Positions 1 through 11,911 of a stretch of DNA of 64,000 nucleotides are shown piece by piece (position 1 is the stretch's first letter; every line of letters starts with the position of its first letter). A program made the position numbers and the translations under genes. The notes under the pieces are model-generated. The model saw only the letters and a program-made list of their open reading frames with translations. It made no database searches and was not told where the DNA came from. Origin of the DNA: Melampsora larici-populina 98AG31 (lineage: Eukaryota; Basidiomycota; Pucciniomycetes; Pucciniales; Melampsoraceae); assembly GCF_000204055.1 (NCBI RefSeq), contig NW_006768841.1, positions 96,824 to 160,823 on the forward strand. Direction: 5' to 3'.

Positions 1-46
1 TCTAGAAAGTCGTGTCATGGTGGCACTTTTCTTGGGTTTTTCCCCC
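1..46 (+). repeat. Left terminal inverted repeat of element A
   Basis: Begins TCTAGAAAGTCGTGTCATGG and ends in a run of C. It matches 4937-4982 in reverse complement essentially without mismatch. Confidence 0.92.
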
Positions 47-301
47 AGCGCCACAGGCAGATACAGGCGCTGCGGAACGCAGCGGGCCTGAACAACCCGT
101 GACCCCCAAACCCTGACACAGCCCATCGGGCCCAAACAACCCATTGAGAAAAATTTTTTGTCGCATTGAGAATTTTTTTTTCGCCGCATCGAAAAATTTT
201 CCGCCCCAACAGTTTGTCACACCACCTCTTCAACGGTTTGTTCGTTTCGCTTTTGTTCGGTGAAACCATCATTCTGACTCTTCCAAATCCCCCTTCTAGG
301 C

Positions 302-1421
302 ATGCGAGGGCAACAACGGGGTCCATATCAAGTTAGTCTCAAGGTGCTGGCGGTTCAGCACCTCCGCGCAGGCAAAACCATCGATCAAGTCCGGCGGATC
401 TTGATCTCGCCCGTCAGCCGGCGAACGATATCACGTTGGCACTCGCTATACCGACGAACCTATGCGGTAATTCGCAATCCTGAAGAATACGAACAAATCG
501 GAAGAAAGACGGCTCTGAACGACAAAGACAGGGATTTCATGTTGGAGTTACTGGCCGGTAATCCTGCTCTGTACTTGGACGAGTATCGCCACGCAGTTTA
601 TCGACGTACCGGCGAATGGGTCTCGTTACAAACCATTGCGAGCAATCTGAAGGATCGACTACACCTCACCCTCAAGAAAGCCTGCACTGTGCACCCTAAC
701 CAGAGCCCTTCGAAGAGAGCGCGGTATCTACACGCAGTTGGAGCGTTGAACCCCAACATGCTCGTTTTCCTAGGTCCGTCATTCCTTCCGCCTGGCAGAT
801 TGTGACTGCATCACTAACTTTTACCTTGTCCAATCCAGACGAGTGCTCAGTTCAAGAGAGGCATCTTGGCAGGCAGTTTGGTCGCGCTAGACGAGGGGAA
901 CGGACTACCCAAATACCTTGGAGCCGTGGTGGCAAAAGGTTTTCTCTTCTACCAGCTATTTTCAAAGGTGGTGTATTAGCGCTGGACTGCCAAGAAGGAA
1001 GTTATCTGCGACGAGATTTTGAGGGCTTCCTCAAACATTGTTTGGTAAGCTCATTTTCCCTTTCTTTGACTCTCATCTTGATGATATTGACTGGTGACCC
1101 CCATAGTTTCCGATGATGAACCCATACCCTGAGGTCAACTCCGTCTTAGTAATGGACAATGCTAGAATCCACCACGGGGGCCGTATTGAAGAACTTGCGT
1201 CAGAGAGAGGAATCCGATTATTGTATCTCCCACCTTACTCACCCGATCTGAATCCGATTGAGAAGGCATTTAGTGTCCTCAAATCCTACTTTCGACGTAC
1301 CCAAGTACTCATCCAAACCGCGACGGACGAGAAGATGGATGTAATCATGGATGTCACATGGGACTTGTTCTCAGGCGCACTCATGCACAAATTGTATGCT
1401 GTATGCGGCTATTGGGTTTAG
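302..1421 (+). CDS. Tc1/IS630-like DDE transposase of element A
   Basis: Three exons fit (302-773, 839-1044, 1107-1421), giving about 330 residues with no internal stop. The N-terminal ~150 residues are helix-turn-helix type and include a VSRRTISRWHSLYRRT segment. The catalytic triad is visible: first Asp in VFLDECS (formed across intron 1), second Asp in MDNARIHHGG, and Glu in the PYSPDLNPIEKAF block. It would bind the element's terminal repeats and catalyse cut-and-paste transposition in the nucleus. The length matches the family. It converges on the second gene of the element. This is the only DDE gene in the window that looks undamaged. Confidence 0.9.
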
Positions 1422-1581
1422 ACGTCTATTAGCGATTGTAGATGAACGATAAGTAGCAAGTAGCTTGTAGTCACAATGACTTTGATTAGTTTTGATTTAA
1501 TGTTCAATTGATTCAAAAAATATCTCTGATTGATTCCAATCACCTCACCCCGATAATTTTGACCTTATACAAATGGTTTTT

Positions 1582-1720
1582 TAATCATCAATGCCTTGTG
1601 ACTTGTGCGAGCAAGAAATCGATGTAACGAGACTCGTTCTCGTTACATCTTATCATCAATGCCTTTTGAGTTGTGCGAACAAGAAATCGATGTAACGAGA
1701 CGTGTTCTCGTTACATCGAT
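1582..1720. repeat. Duplicated perfect hairpins between the two genes of element A
   Basis: Two tandem ~68-bp units each end in a perfect palindrome. The first has 12-bp arms (GATGTAACGAGA / TCTCGTTACATC, 1621-1649, 5-nt loop). The second has 15-bp arms (ATCGATGTAACGAGA, 1686-1720, 5-nt loop). They lie in the gap between the converging 3' ends. Confidence 0.85.
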
Positions 1721-2149
1721 TGGTGAACAAGTTGGGCCCTCATTACTCCTTCTCTATCATCCGCTGCGATAGAGAGGTGAACATTTTTGGGGTAGCAGTC
1801 TGGCCAGAAACGTAACAGGACACAAGGTTAAGGGGCACATGTCATTGTGGGCATAAAAGTGTGAAATGACCGGTAATCACTTAAGACTCATGATTGCATC
1901 AAAACGCTCAAACACAAATGGGCCGAGAGCGTCCAACAAAAGGATGAGTCATAACAATCGACTCTAACATTGAATCGCACATTGTAACACAGCACCAAGG
2001 GGAAAAGAATAAGAAAACATAACATTTCCAGAGAGACCGTAGTTCTGAACCTTGATCAAACATTGATAATTTTTGATACACATAGAACCATTGAGTAACG
2101 TGAACAGACATAGAACATGACCTTTGAGCAATGATTACCGAGGCGAAAC

Positions 2150-4609
2150 TCAAAGCGATTTGAGATGATGGTTAAACTTTGGAACAGCCTTGTGAAGGTC
2201 ATCGGCGTGAGCGAAGGGTATTCCCATGCTTCGAAAGCTATCCAAATTGTAAGTTGAGCGGTCCAAAAGCCTTCTAAACGAGTCAATACCTTCATTAGAT
2301 AAAATCTTGCGAGTCTTCTTCATGTTGGCCTCGATGCCCGCGAAGATGAGAAACGCTTCGAACTCTGGTATCACTGGGGGCGGGGATAACCGAAGGGCCT
2401 CAGACGGGGTTTGTGGATAAGTCGGTCCAGATGGTGGAGGTCCAGGCTGGCCAGTCCCCAGCGGTGGAATGGGCTGATTGGTTGGAGAGGGAAAAGCGGC
2501 TGAAGGAAAGGGTTGTCCATAATAGTTGTGGTGGACTACAGTAGCTCCGGAAGTGGGTGTGGCCTGAGGTGTAACAGATAAGCCAAGAAGAACGTTCTTC
2601 TCCTTCTCGTAGTCAGCAACAGGAAACCAACGAAATTCCGGGCGTTTGGTCGGCGGGTTAACTTCGTCTACCCCGGGTACATCGTCAGCCTGTGAAACAG
2701 AGATGGAGACGTATGAGTATCAAATTCAAGACGAAAAAATGAGGATGTCAGAAGCATAATGACTTACCCAATCATTTGCCCATGTGCGAATACGCGCAGT
2801 GTTGAGAAGCATGCAAAGGCCATGGTCTTTGGGATTGATAAGTCGGCCAATGTTTTCGCCGGCCTTGAAGTCTTTGGAGAATCGCGTCCACAACTTCTTG
2901 TTATAACGTTCGCCGAGGGATAAAATGCCAGACTAATAGGCCAAAGGGATATATCAGTGTTGGTCGAGCAGTGCGTGAAACACTAGGAGGAAGGTGACTT
3001 ACACCTACAGAGTCGTCCGATTCGGGGTGAGCCTCCGAATCCGACGAAGGAGCCTTAGGTGTGTTCCTTTGGCGCGCGAGTTCCAAGTTGCGATTAGCGT
3101 TGGCGGTTAGCTTCGGATTTTTGTGGAAAATTTTGCACCCCATGACCGTGCTTGCAGGAACCAACTGGCAAAGGCCCATGAACTCCCTGAAAGAATCTTC
3201 ATCTTCAAGGGCCATTTTGATGGCCTTATGTTGACGTGACCCGTGGATGAAACCTTGAATCTCCACGGTCTGGTCAGGGTCATACCACGCCGATTTAAGA
3301 GCCTCAGAGACCCAGGGGCGATTTTTGTCGCAGGTTTGAAATAATTTGAGTTTGAATATGACAAAGGGGAAGTTTTGGTGTAAAAGCACAAGTTTATTGG
3401 CGACCTTGGGGCAGTAATTCTCGTACTTGGTAACTGGTGCCTTGTTCCGACTAGTTCGTGCACCGGGTGTTTTCTTACTTTTTTTGCTGTTAGAAGGCGC
3501 GGCGTCGGGGGGGACTACAAGTTGCCAAAAATTAAATGATACTTGAAATGTACGAGCTGTCTCGCCAGTCGAATCGAATACGTCGCCGGCGTCTGGGTTA
3601 CTCATGGATTTTGAGGCTTTTTCGGTAGTGGTGTGCGGGTCAAAACAATCTAGAGGTAGGTCTACAGATGAACCAAAGGTAAGTTGAAGACCTACCTCTG
3701 TATTCCCGATAGAGAGGAAAGATACGGACCTTCAGCTTCATCCGGACCATCGTGGGTCACATTCGCAGGTCCAGTTGGAGCAACTTTGGCGACTGAGCCA
3801 CTGCCAAAAAAATCGACAGGTTCTACAAAGAGAATTGGGTAAGTGTCACGCTTTCAAGTTGGATAGAGTAGACAAAGCGATGGAGAGAAAAATGACTGAC
3901 CATCGTCTTCATCCCTCTCTGCAGTGTCCAAGGCAGCCAAAGTGGCTGGCCTCTTGTTCGAGGCTCTTGTTTTGGAGATCGGTGTAGCAGCGGTCGACAG
4001 GGTAGAGTAGACAGTGGATGGTGAAGGGTTTGGGGTCAATTGAGGCGAGTTGAAGATCAAAGGGTTTATGTGGGGGTTGATGGCGGAAAGCGAGGACGAT
4101 TGTGAGCTGAGGACAGAGGGTGGAGGTGGAGCATCATTCCACTTGGCTATCAAACTCGGCGTAAGTAATGATTCCGCGTGAACAGAGTGTTTGATGGGAT
4201 CCTTCACAGGCGACGTAAGCAGTGATCCGCCACCGGTCCTTGAGGGAGCCAGGTAACATCAGCCTGGTTTCTTTCCGTTGGTCCGACCGAACGATAGCAG
4301 ACTTACCAAGGTACACCAACACTGTGTCCCATGAGGGCTTGTGAATACGTGCGAGTCCGTAGAGTACGGGATATGCCATCGATTCGGGCATCGGACCTGA
4401 AGGGAATCAATCCATGTCGTCAGAGGGCTTTCACGATTGAAGAGGAAAAAGAAATGCGAAACCGAAGTGAACTCAAACGAAGGTATGTGAGAATTCTTGT
4501 TGTTGACCATGCTGCGAGTAGTGATTGAAAACGAGCTTGTTTTTTTGACGTTGATTGGGACGTTCTTTGGCTTATTAGAGGGGGAACGGGTGAGGGAGGT
4601 CGTCATTTT
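2150..4609 (-). CDS. Second gene of element A, unknown function, SAM-like C-terminal domain
   Basis: The largest exon is 3605 down to about 3000 and the last is about 2690 down to the stop near 2150. Upstream coding blocks (about 4207-3860 and 3830-3730) and an ATG near 4609 suggest the protein starts further 5' than the ATG at 3605; exact 5' exons are uncertain. Order: Ser/Thr/Pro-rich N-terminus; a globular block with FKLKLFQ and a WYDPDQTVEIQGFIHGSRQ segment; a second block (KLWTRFSKDFKAGENIGRLI); a Pro/Gly linker; and a C-terminal ~55-residue helical repeat (FLIFAGIEAN...SNEGIDSFRRLL...MGIPFAHADDLHKAV) resembling a SAM domain. The second gene of element B has the same order of blocks. I know of no function; a role in DNA binding or in targeting transposition is a guess. 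Confidence 0.6.
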
Positions 4610-4936
4610 ATAGGTGTTTGGGGGCGGCCTGCCGGTGGTTGAAGTTGGCCAATGGTTCTTTTTCTTTCCAGGCGGTGGGTGGTTCAAATGGAGACCAAAC
4701 ATTGAGACGCCGACCGGCGTTCCAATTTTTGGTAGGCGGTTGAGGTGTTGCTGGCTGAGATTGGATCGAGGGTAGCTGAGCTAGGCATTGGGTCATTGAA
4801 CTGGGGGAGCACACACCGACAAACAAAGCCACCAGATTGGTACATGATGGCTTTGGATCAAGCCGGATCAATACCTCAGACTGCCCACTCGAGCTATGCT
4901 GCGCTCCGCGTCACCTGTATTGGGGCTGTATCTGGG

Positions 4937-4982
4937 GGGGAAAAACCCAAGAAAAGTGCCACCATGACACGACTTTCTAGAA
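4937..4982 (-). repeat. Right terminal inverted repeat of element A
   Basis: Ends ACACGACTTTCTAGA and is the reverse complement of positions 1-46. Confidence 0.92.
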
Positions 4983-5275
4983 TAGCTGTACTTTGCACTT
5001 AGCAAGTGTCTTAAAGATAATGCATTCTCTGCCAACCTTGACCTCCCTGCATAATCAACTCATATCCCCAACCTACGGACCAGATGATAGATTGTGTGAC
5101 TAAGTTTGCGATGGACATTCCAGGCGCAAAACCAAGGGAAGCTTACGTGAGTTTGACTGACTCGGTCAGCGCCACCTATCAAAAAGGAGCATTGTAGAGT
5201 CCCAGAGCATGCATCTAGTATAAGCAGAGTATATCGAATATCAGTGCTGAGTATAATGATCATAGTGAGATGAGT

Positions 5276-5686
5276 ACCGACCTGCCCTTGTATATACTCC
5301 GTCCAATATTGGCGGCCTCTGTTATCGGTGTATAATAGTCTTTTAATACGGTTGAAAACCATGCGAATGTTCGTTTGGGACTCTCCGTCTAACCCCCTCC
5401 ATTGTTGCCGATGGGCAATGAACTCTTGATTGGTAAGGTCGAGTAAACAATTAAGAAACTGGAACACAGAGATTTGTTGGATTTGCATGAAATGAAAAGT
5501 GTGATAAGTTCTATCCACGAGTGAAGGTGGTTCCAGGTTCGGAGGCCGCGGTGATGATGAATGGAGCAAAAAAAGGAATGCGGACACAGACAAGCCTTCT
5601 GCTTGAATGGCCCCTATGATGTTGGAAAGAGCAGTCTGAGCTTCTGGAACACCGTCGATATGGTTTTGTTCGTTTGGTGGATCCAT
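5276..5686 (-). pseudogene. Fragment resembling the N-terminal part of DUF6589 proteins
   Basis: An open frame starts at an ATG at 5686 and runs about 135 residues to a probable donor near 5280. The segment EFIAHRQQWRGLDGE, followed by a helix and the pattern QYWTEYI, resembles the N-terminal helical block of the two DUF6589 genes in this window (LIVRRKKQW...KWNDWVLKK). Downstream coding sequence is not recognisable before element A's right end at 4982, so the copy looks truncated. Similarity is by eye and weak. Confidence 0.35.
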
Positions 5687-6428
5687 GCTGAGGGAATACG
5701 ACTGTTACGAGTTGATTCCCTCGTAAACAGTGACCTGATAGTTATATTTATATATACTGCCATCCGCGGTTCCGGAACACGGACAAGTGTGGCCCCCCCA
5801 TGTGGACAAGCATCTAACATTGGGGGACGCTTGCTTTACCAATCCAAAAACCACATCCGTATTGATTCGACTATGCCAGTTGGTCATAGGATGAAACACG
5901 TTGCCGATTGCGAACGCGCTCAGGTGGAGGGAGGGCGTATGACTCTAACACTTGGGTAAGACATTTAGCGCGACCGGAAGCTCGGTTGGGAGTAGATTGG
6001 GTACCAGAGTCCACCGGGTCATTGTTTGACTATGTCCCAATTTGGGATATTTGGCATAGAGATATCTTGATGGAACTATGGACTATAGTGAAAGACCGGA
6101 TGCCTACTAGTCACGATCAAAAGAACTGTTTCAAAATATGACAGGTTAGCAGGTCTTTTGATTGTGACTATCAATGGCACCGGCGCCAGTGCAGCTTTTC
6201 AACTGGGCCAAAGGGAGGTTAGTTTGCACGATTGGCTATAATCGTGACAAGACTTGAGATTTGTCATGTGCAAGGGTGATATCAATCACCAGTGGGCAAC
6301 ACGGTACAGGCGTGTTCCACCAGCGGGTGGTTAGGATGATAAGAGGTCACACACTCACTTCACAATGCGCACCAGAAATAAATTTGGCATTTATTTCTGC
6401 TGTGTGACGGCCACATCCTTCGGAAAGC
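5687..6428. other. Intergenic, no gene recognised
   Basis: Several short open frames in both directions have no coherent domain or splice pattern. I searched here for terminal repeats belonging to the following gene pair and saw none. Confidence 0.5.
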
Positions 6429-9294
6429 ATGCCTGCCGCTATTCCAATGACTGTGCAGCATTGCCTGAAGATATGTGAACATCTGACGCAGCTAGAGTTC
6501 TCGCCAAAAGAATTCATGGTTACCTTTTTCTCTTCGCCTCATCCGGATTTGGTCTTCCGTAGACGCCTGATGAAAGGAGGGCTAGGTGCCAAATCGACAC
6601 GGTCCATCGTGAAGAATCTAGGGAAATTGGCGTCCTCGTGTACCAAAGGCCAATCCGACTGGGAAAAACTTATTTTGGAGGAGGTGAGTGACCTCCTCTA
6701 AACTTCGAAGCTTCGTCACTAAGCGTGCCATGGTTTCCAGGCCTCCGAAATCGTGAATCGTCAGGAACCACCACGAGGGCATTATCCGGCTGGAGCGTAT
6801 GTCAGCTCCAATCGTGTGACCCCAGATTTCTTTAGCAAGAGCGACGAAAGGCACCGCAAAGAACAAATCACGACCGGAATGAGCTTTCTTCATTCACTCA
6901 TCCACCAAAAGCTCACGGTTGGTCTGAAGAAACCAGACACTGATCATATTGAAGATGATGAATCGAACCTTCCCGCGGAAAGAGGTCCTGAGGCTTCTAG
7001 CGAATCTTTGATGGCTCGTGACGGAAGCGATCCAATCCTGGATACTGTGGATGATGCTGCCATTATGTCGTTGGAGAACCTGGTTTTTCTAAACCCGACT
7101 CCGGCGGAACAAGCTGCCCACAAACTGGACACGGTGAGCAAATCATAACCCTATACAGAGCCTGGCAGGCTATGCTGAATCAAACACAGACCTCATTGAT
7201 AATTGTGCGTTTCGTTCCGCGGGTAGATCCCCATCATGATTTGTGCTATGATTGCAAATGCATGTAACCGCCGGTGTAATGCAATCCCGCTCGCGAATGG
7301 ATTGATGACGTTGGCCGGCGGAGTTTCATGTCGCGTAAACGAGTGGCTCCAAGCTTTCAGTATGACGATTTCCAGGCCTTCGATCCTCAAGGCGTTAGAT
7401 CACCTTAGCTGTTTACAAGAAAAACGTATGATGGAACTGTTTAAAGTAAATCATAAATTAATGCCGCTCTTGTGCTATGACAACATCGACATCCAATTGC
7501 GAATTCATAACACCCGGATTGAAACCTCATCTCGCCTCTTCCATGGCACATGGGGTTTCTACTTCGTGATCCGGTCGTGTTTGCAGGAGAGCTGTACCCA
7601 AGAAGCCGCGAGCCTTGCTGGCTTTTTGGACTAGATGGCCAAGGCAAATCGTAAAGGGGTCGGTCTCTCATTGTTCACTCCGACTCCGTCGGAGAGCTGC
7701 CACTGGAATAAGGTCATCAAGTGTCAGCTTGCCAAAGTATTGAAAGAATACGTGAAACACATACCAGGGGCTCCTGAGCGCGCGCAACTGGCACCTATCA
7801 AGACGAAACCACCGCCAATAGATCCGATCCAAATGCACCGTCCAAACATTCATTTCTTACGAATGATGGACGCTCCTGATTCATCCGCAGAGGGGGTCTC
7901 TTGTGTGATCGACGAAGTCCTAACACAGATAGGGGTAAATCCCAAAAAATATGCTGAAGAGCTTTTGGTTGCCGCTGGTGACGTCGGGTCAAACCAACTC
8001 CTCGAAAGTCTCAGGGTCAAGCGATTCCCTCCCGTCAATGGAATGGAAGGATTAGAGTGGGTCCTTTCGGTTTTCGGAGGGGCCCACACCACTTGGAACT
8101 TTTCCAAAGCAATATGGTCTCTCCATTGGGGGAATGCCGACAACGGCAATGATACCGGCACATGGAGGTCTTCATTTGCCATTGGGGGCGAATATAAAAA
8201 ACCAGAGGCGGCGCAAAGTTTCAATGCCATCATGCGTTCCATGCAGATGGTCCATAAGGCAAACCTACTCTTTATTATCACGTCAGTTTATTCCCGCGTT
8301 ATGCTTAACGATGTTGGGACTTATCTCATTGGCCCAGGCCACGGCAGCCAGGTCATCAAGTCTAACAAACAGCTCGACTTGACCAAAACCTCCGACGTCG
8401 AAAACCTTTTGGACCTAGTTTGGAGTGACTATTTTGACGTTTCGGCTTTAGAACATGCCAGGACTGAGTGTGATCACACTCGATACAACTTGTTGTTAAG
8501 ATTGCGTGATTTCGCGACCGTAGTTGAAGGACACGACGCCAGTCGCGCCGGAGACATTGGGCGAGTGATCGCGATGTGGAAGCGATGGGCCATAATGGCC
8601 CAAGGACTTCAAGGCCTATCGCACTACGCCAGGCACATCCCGCGCATGGTTTTACTTTTGGAGGAGGACTTACCTCCAAGCCTGTCACATGCTATAAAAC
8701 ATTCACTTCTCCTGCCCTTCAACGATAGAGATGCCCATTGGTTGGCCTTAGACGAGTTCCTAGAGGTGAACATTTTCTGGTTAAAGCAGGTCTTTGGCAA
8801 CACGGTGAGTGACTTGCGCTTTGGTTCTATTGCTTTTCGAATATGCACGTGACTTCGAACCGCTGTGTGATCAGGGACATGGTACCGACATTGAGGCGCT
8901 CATGTATCGTATTTCCAATAACATCCCATTGGTAAGCACATAATGATTATATATTTCAAAAGGGGTTACATTAACTTGATCACGACTACAGTTAAGGAAG
9001 CTAATGAAGTTGCTCAAAGCCTTGTCGGGTCACAAGATCATTTACCAAAATAACCTCAACATCATTACGGATTCTTCGATAGAGTCTTTCTTGACGTATG
9101 CCAACAAGCATTTGTTGGGAGATCACACCTCCCGTCCTCCTGTCCCAGTCACTAACGTGTGGCGCACAGGCCTTCGCGCTATGATCAAGTTGATCAGAGC
9201 TGACACAATCGCGGGTCGATCATCCCGGTTTCAATGGGGGTTGGCGAATGTGATGTCGTCGTTTGAACAGGAGGAGTGCCCTGATGAGGTGTGA
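6429..9294 (+). pseudogene. DUF6589-type protein, copy 1, with one in-frame stop
   Basis: Probable exons are 6429-6683, 6741-7133, 7227-8281, about 8349-8804, 8875-8931 and 8992-9294. The reading is interrupted by TAG at 7632-7634, after which the same frame continues for 400 codons. It shares order and motifs with copy 2 (37570-40661): an NRRCN block, YDNIDIQ, RLFHGTWGF, a GD.G segment, GGAHTTWNFSKAIW, HWGNADNGND, then LRLRDFATVVEG and a long helical C-terminus. DUF6589 has no assigned biochemical role that I know of. The acidic DN and GD motifs are compatible with an RNase H-type nuclease fold, but that is inference. It converges on the helicase with a 62-bp gap between stop codons. Confidence 0.8.
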
Positions 9295-9356
9295 AATTCT
9301 GCATTGTAACCAAAGGGAAAATGATCAAATCATGAGTGTCATTGTCATAAGCCAAA

Positions 9357-11911
9357 TCAACTCACTGCCGATGTTGATGACCTTCGTTTCGGATCCACTT
9401 CGGCTGGGTGACCTACGCCGATTCGCTTTGAGCCATGACTGGTCGCTCGCACATTGGTGGCACCAACAGCCGCGCGAGCCGCAGCCTGCAGTTCCAGTCG
9501 CCGCTGACGTTCTGCCGTCGCCGCATCCTTCGTCGCTTTTTTCTGAGCTTCCAACCTTTCTTTCTGCTGTAACTTTTGAAGCTTTTCCTCCATCTTTGCC
9601 TGTCTAATTCGGTCCTGCTCGGCCTTGCGAGTTTTTTTTGCCGGGGCTTTCGCGGCGTCCGCGCGTGTTTTGGCAAGGCTAGCTCCCTCAGTTGACTGGG
9701 CCGCTTTGCCCGGTCCGTTTGGTCGGTTGGAAGTGTGTCTTCGCTGAACGGCTTCATCCATAGCAGAAGATGTGTCCAGCTCGAGTTGCCACTTCAGGAA
9801 CGTGTCGAACAAGCACGCAAATTGGCCCGGGGTCGATTCACTAGCTAAGACCAATCCCAAATCGCATGGTTTAGAGAACAGGTCGATGTTCTTGGCTAAG
9901 TCCCAGGCGAGGTCTCTTCCGAAGTAGTCCTCCGGTCCTAAGTCCCAGGGCTTGGGGAATTTACTCGTGAAGAACTCTGTAAACGCTAGATCCAAACGGG
10001 TAACGAGGCTCTCCAGGACATTGGATTTCAGTATTGGGTCATCAGGCCCACAGAGGAATGCCACAGGTGTCGATTCGACCGTAGGTGCGAGGGGAGCGTC
10101 AGGCAGGGAGGCTAGCAGATCCATAAGTCCTTCCTCACTCATCTTCAGTGCGTCATCGAAGTTTTCGGTGGTCAACGCAGGTTGCGCTAGCCATAGAGCT
10201 TCACCTTCTGCTGGTCGACAATTAGAGCAATCGCATTCTGGCATTCCAGCCACGCGCTGACGCTGGACTTCTTCTAGCACCACAATTTCTTGAGCATTGA
10301 GGGGTATGTATCTGTGACTATGTAAGATAGTCAGTTTACCAAGCCATGATCAATTGTAAATTATACTCAAGGTAGGGTTGAGTACGAACCTAAGATCCAC
10401 CGCCAGTGCGACACGCAGGCAGACTGCAGTGATTGCTAAGGCGTCCATGCGGTCATCGTCTGACATGATTGTTGGAGTCACAAAATCTTTGATACTGTTC
10501 TTCCCGTTGGTTCGGTGATGTTCAACTAGCATCACTCCCAAACCTCGACGCCCATCCCTTCCGCAACGGCCGGACATCTGGATTAAGTTGCATGGATCTT
10601 GTCGTCCATATATAAACACCCGTTGTACGCGGTGCCAGTTCTGCCCTAGGCCTAAAGCCAAGGTGCAGCAAATCGTGGAGAGTTCCCCATTGACGAAACT
10701 TTTCACGGCCTGTTCTTTCGCCATCGGACCCGTTGTCGCATGGTACCAGCGTGCGAAATCCGAATGGCCATTCGCTGTTTCGTTGGAAAGCCCTCGAGAA
10801 GTGTTGATCATTTGGAGAAATTCCAAAGTAGCATTTTGTGTACCAGAATACAATAGAGTGGGAGGAATCGCGGAGTTGGAAACTATTGAGTGATGGGTGA
10901 ATATCCCGCGCAAGCAATTCTTGAGAGGACATTTAAAAGATCGTCGTAGCAGTCGGATTTCCGGACGAGTGAGCTCGCCTCGAGTGAAACAAACATCTCG
11001 CATGTCCAGTTTGAGGTTGCGTATGATAGCCTGGACTTGTTGAGGTGGGCAAGTTGCAGTCATCAACAACAGTGGAAACCGGTCCGCCGAGAGGAATCTT
11101 CGAGCTAGGTCACCGTATGAAGGCCGGAAAGCTCCACCGTCCTGCACACGCACATGGCTTGCCAATCGTTTGGCTTCGCCAGTCTCAACAATGCCCCAAC
11201 TGTACACCATATGTGCCTCATCTACGACGTTGAGGACCAGCCGCGCCTGGAAACGCGGATCGGTCCACATTTTGTCAAACACTTTGCTTGTCAGTGCAAC
11301 CTCGGGGCTCTGCATTAAATCAATAACAATGACTCAGTACAACTCACGAGGTCAGTCATTCAGAGCTCAAGCACTTACCACATATCCAAATGCAAACTTT
11401 CCCTGCAGTATCGCGTCACAGTTCCCCTGCGTGCAGTTTGGGCCGTCCAGGTTGATCGCGGTAAGCCCAACAGCGGTTTTTTTGCTCACCTGTGAAAGGG
11501 TGAAACTGGTGTCAGGGCCATCCAACTACAATTTCCATGTGAAATTTAACTTGCCTGATCATCACCCAGGGATAGTAATGGGTTAATGCAGAGTACGACT
11601 GGTGAATATTTCGGGTCGTGTGCAAGGTAGAACATCTCTGGTACGTGGCTTTTGCCAAATCCAGTACCCGCAATTAAGAAACTTGTGCATCCATTGATTA
11701 GATCCACTATGGCTTTGTTCTGAGGGGGCCGAGCGCGGTATCCAAAGTGCGACTCAAAGTGTTCGTCCACAGCTAGAACATGGGTGGCTTCCGTGGTGTT
11801 AATGTATACGTCTCGCAGTTTTGGTTTGGCCGTGAGCGAGATGAGTCGACGTTCTTCCTGAGACTGGCTCATGAGAGCTGCGTTAGTCGCGGAATGACTC
11901 CTGCAAAGCAT
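9357..11911 (-). CDS. RecQ-like DEAH helicase, copy 1, apparently intact
   Basis: Four exons fit: 11911-11555, 11489-11379, 11309-10390, 10311-9357, about 780 residues. Superfamily-2 helicase motifs are in order: RPPQNKAI (Q-like), Walker A AGTGFGKS, DEAH in NVVDEAHMVYSWG, MTATCPP, LALGLGQNW, and QMSGRCGRDGR (motif VI). A cysteine motif CDCSNC follows the helicase core; the tail is Lys/Ala-rich coiled coil. Intron 1 uses a GC donor (CAG/gcaagt). RecQ-type enzymes unwind DNA 3' to 5'; here the adjoining convergent DUF6589 gene and the second copy in a transposon imply an element-encoded helicase rather than a host repair enzyme. Start at 11911 is the first ATG in frame; another Met lies nearby. 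Confidence 0.88.

Larger units (their letters stand above)
1..4982. mobile_element. Tc1/IS630-like DNA transposon with two convergent genes (element A)
   Basis: The first ~46 bases (TCTAGAAAGTCGTG...) are the reverse complement of bases 4937-4982 (...CACGACTTTCTAGA). Weaker similarity continues inward to about 90 bp. TA dinucleotides sit 2 bases inside each end, so a TA target duplication flanking GAAAGTCG...CGACTTTC is possible; the window starts at the left end, so outer flanks cannot be compared. Inside are an apparently intact DDE transposase (left, + strand) and a second gene of unknown function (right, - strand) that converge. Size is near 5 kb. Assignment to the Tc1/mariner-IS630 group rests on the transposase motifs. 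Confidence 0.88.

Noticed and set aside
9952..10260. 102-codon + strand ORF
   Set aside because: Antisense shadow of the helicase tail; no start context or domain.
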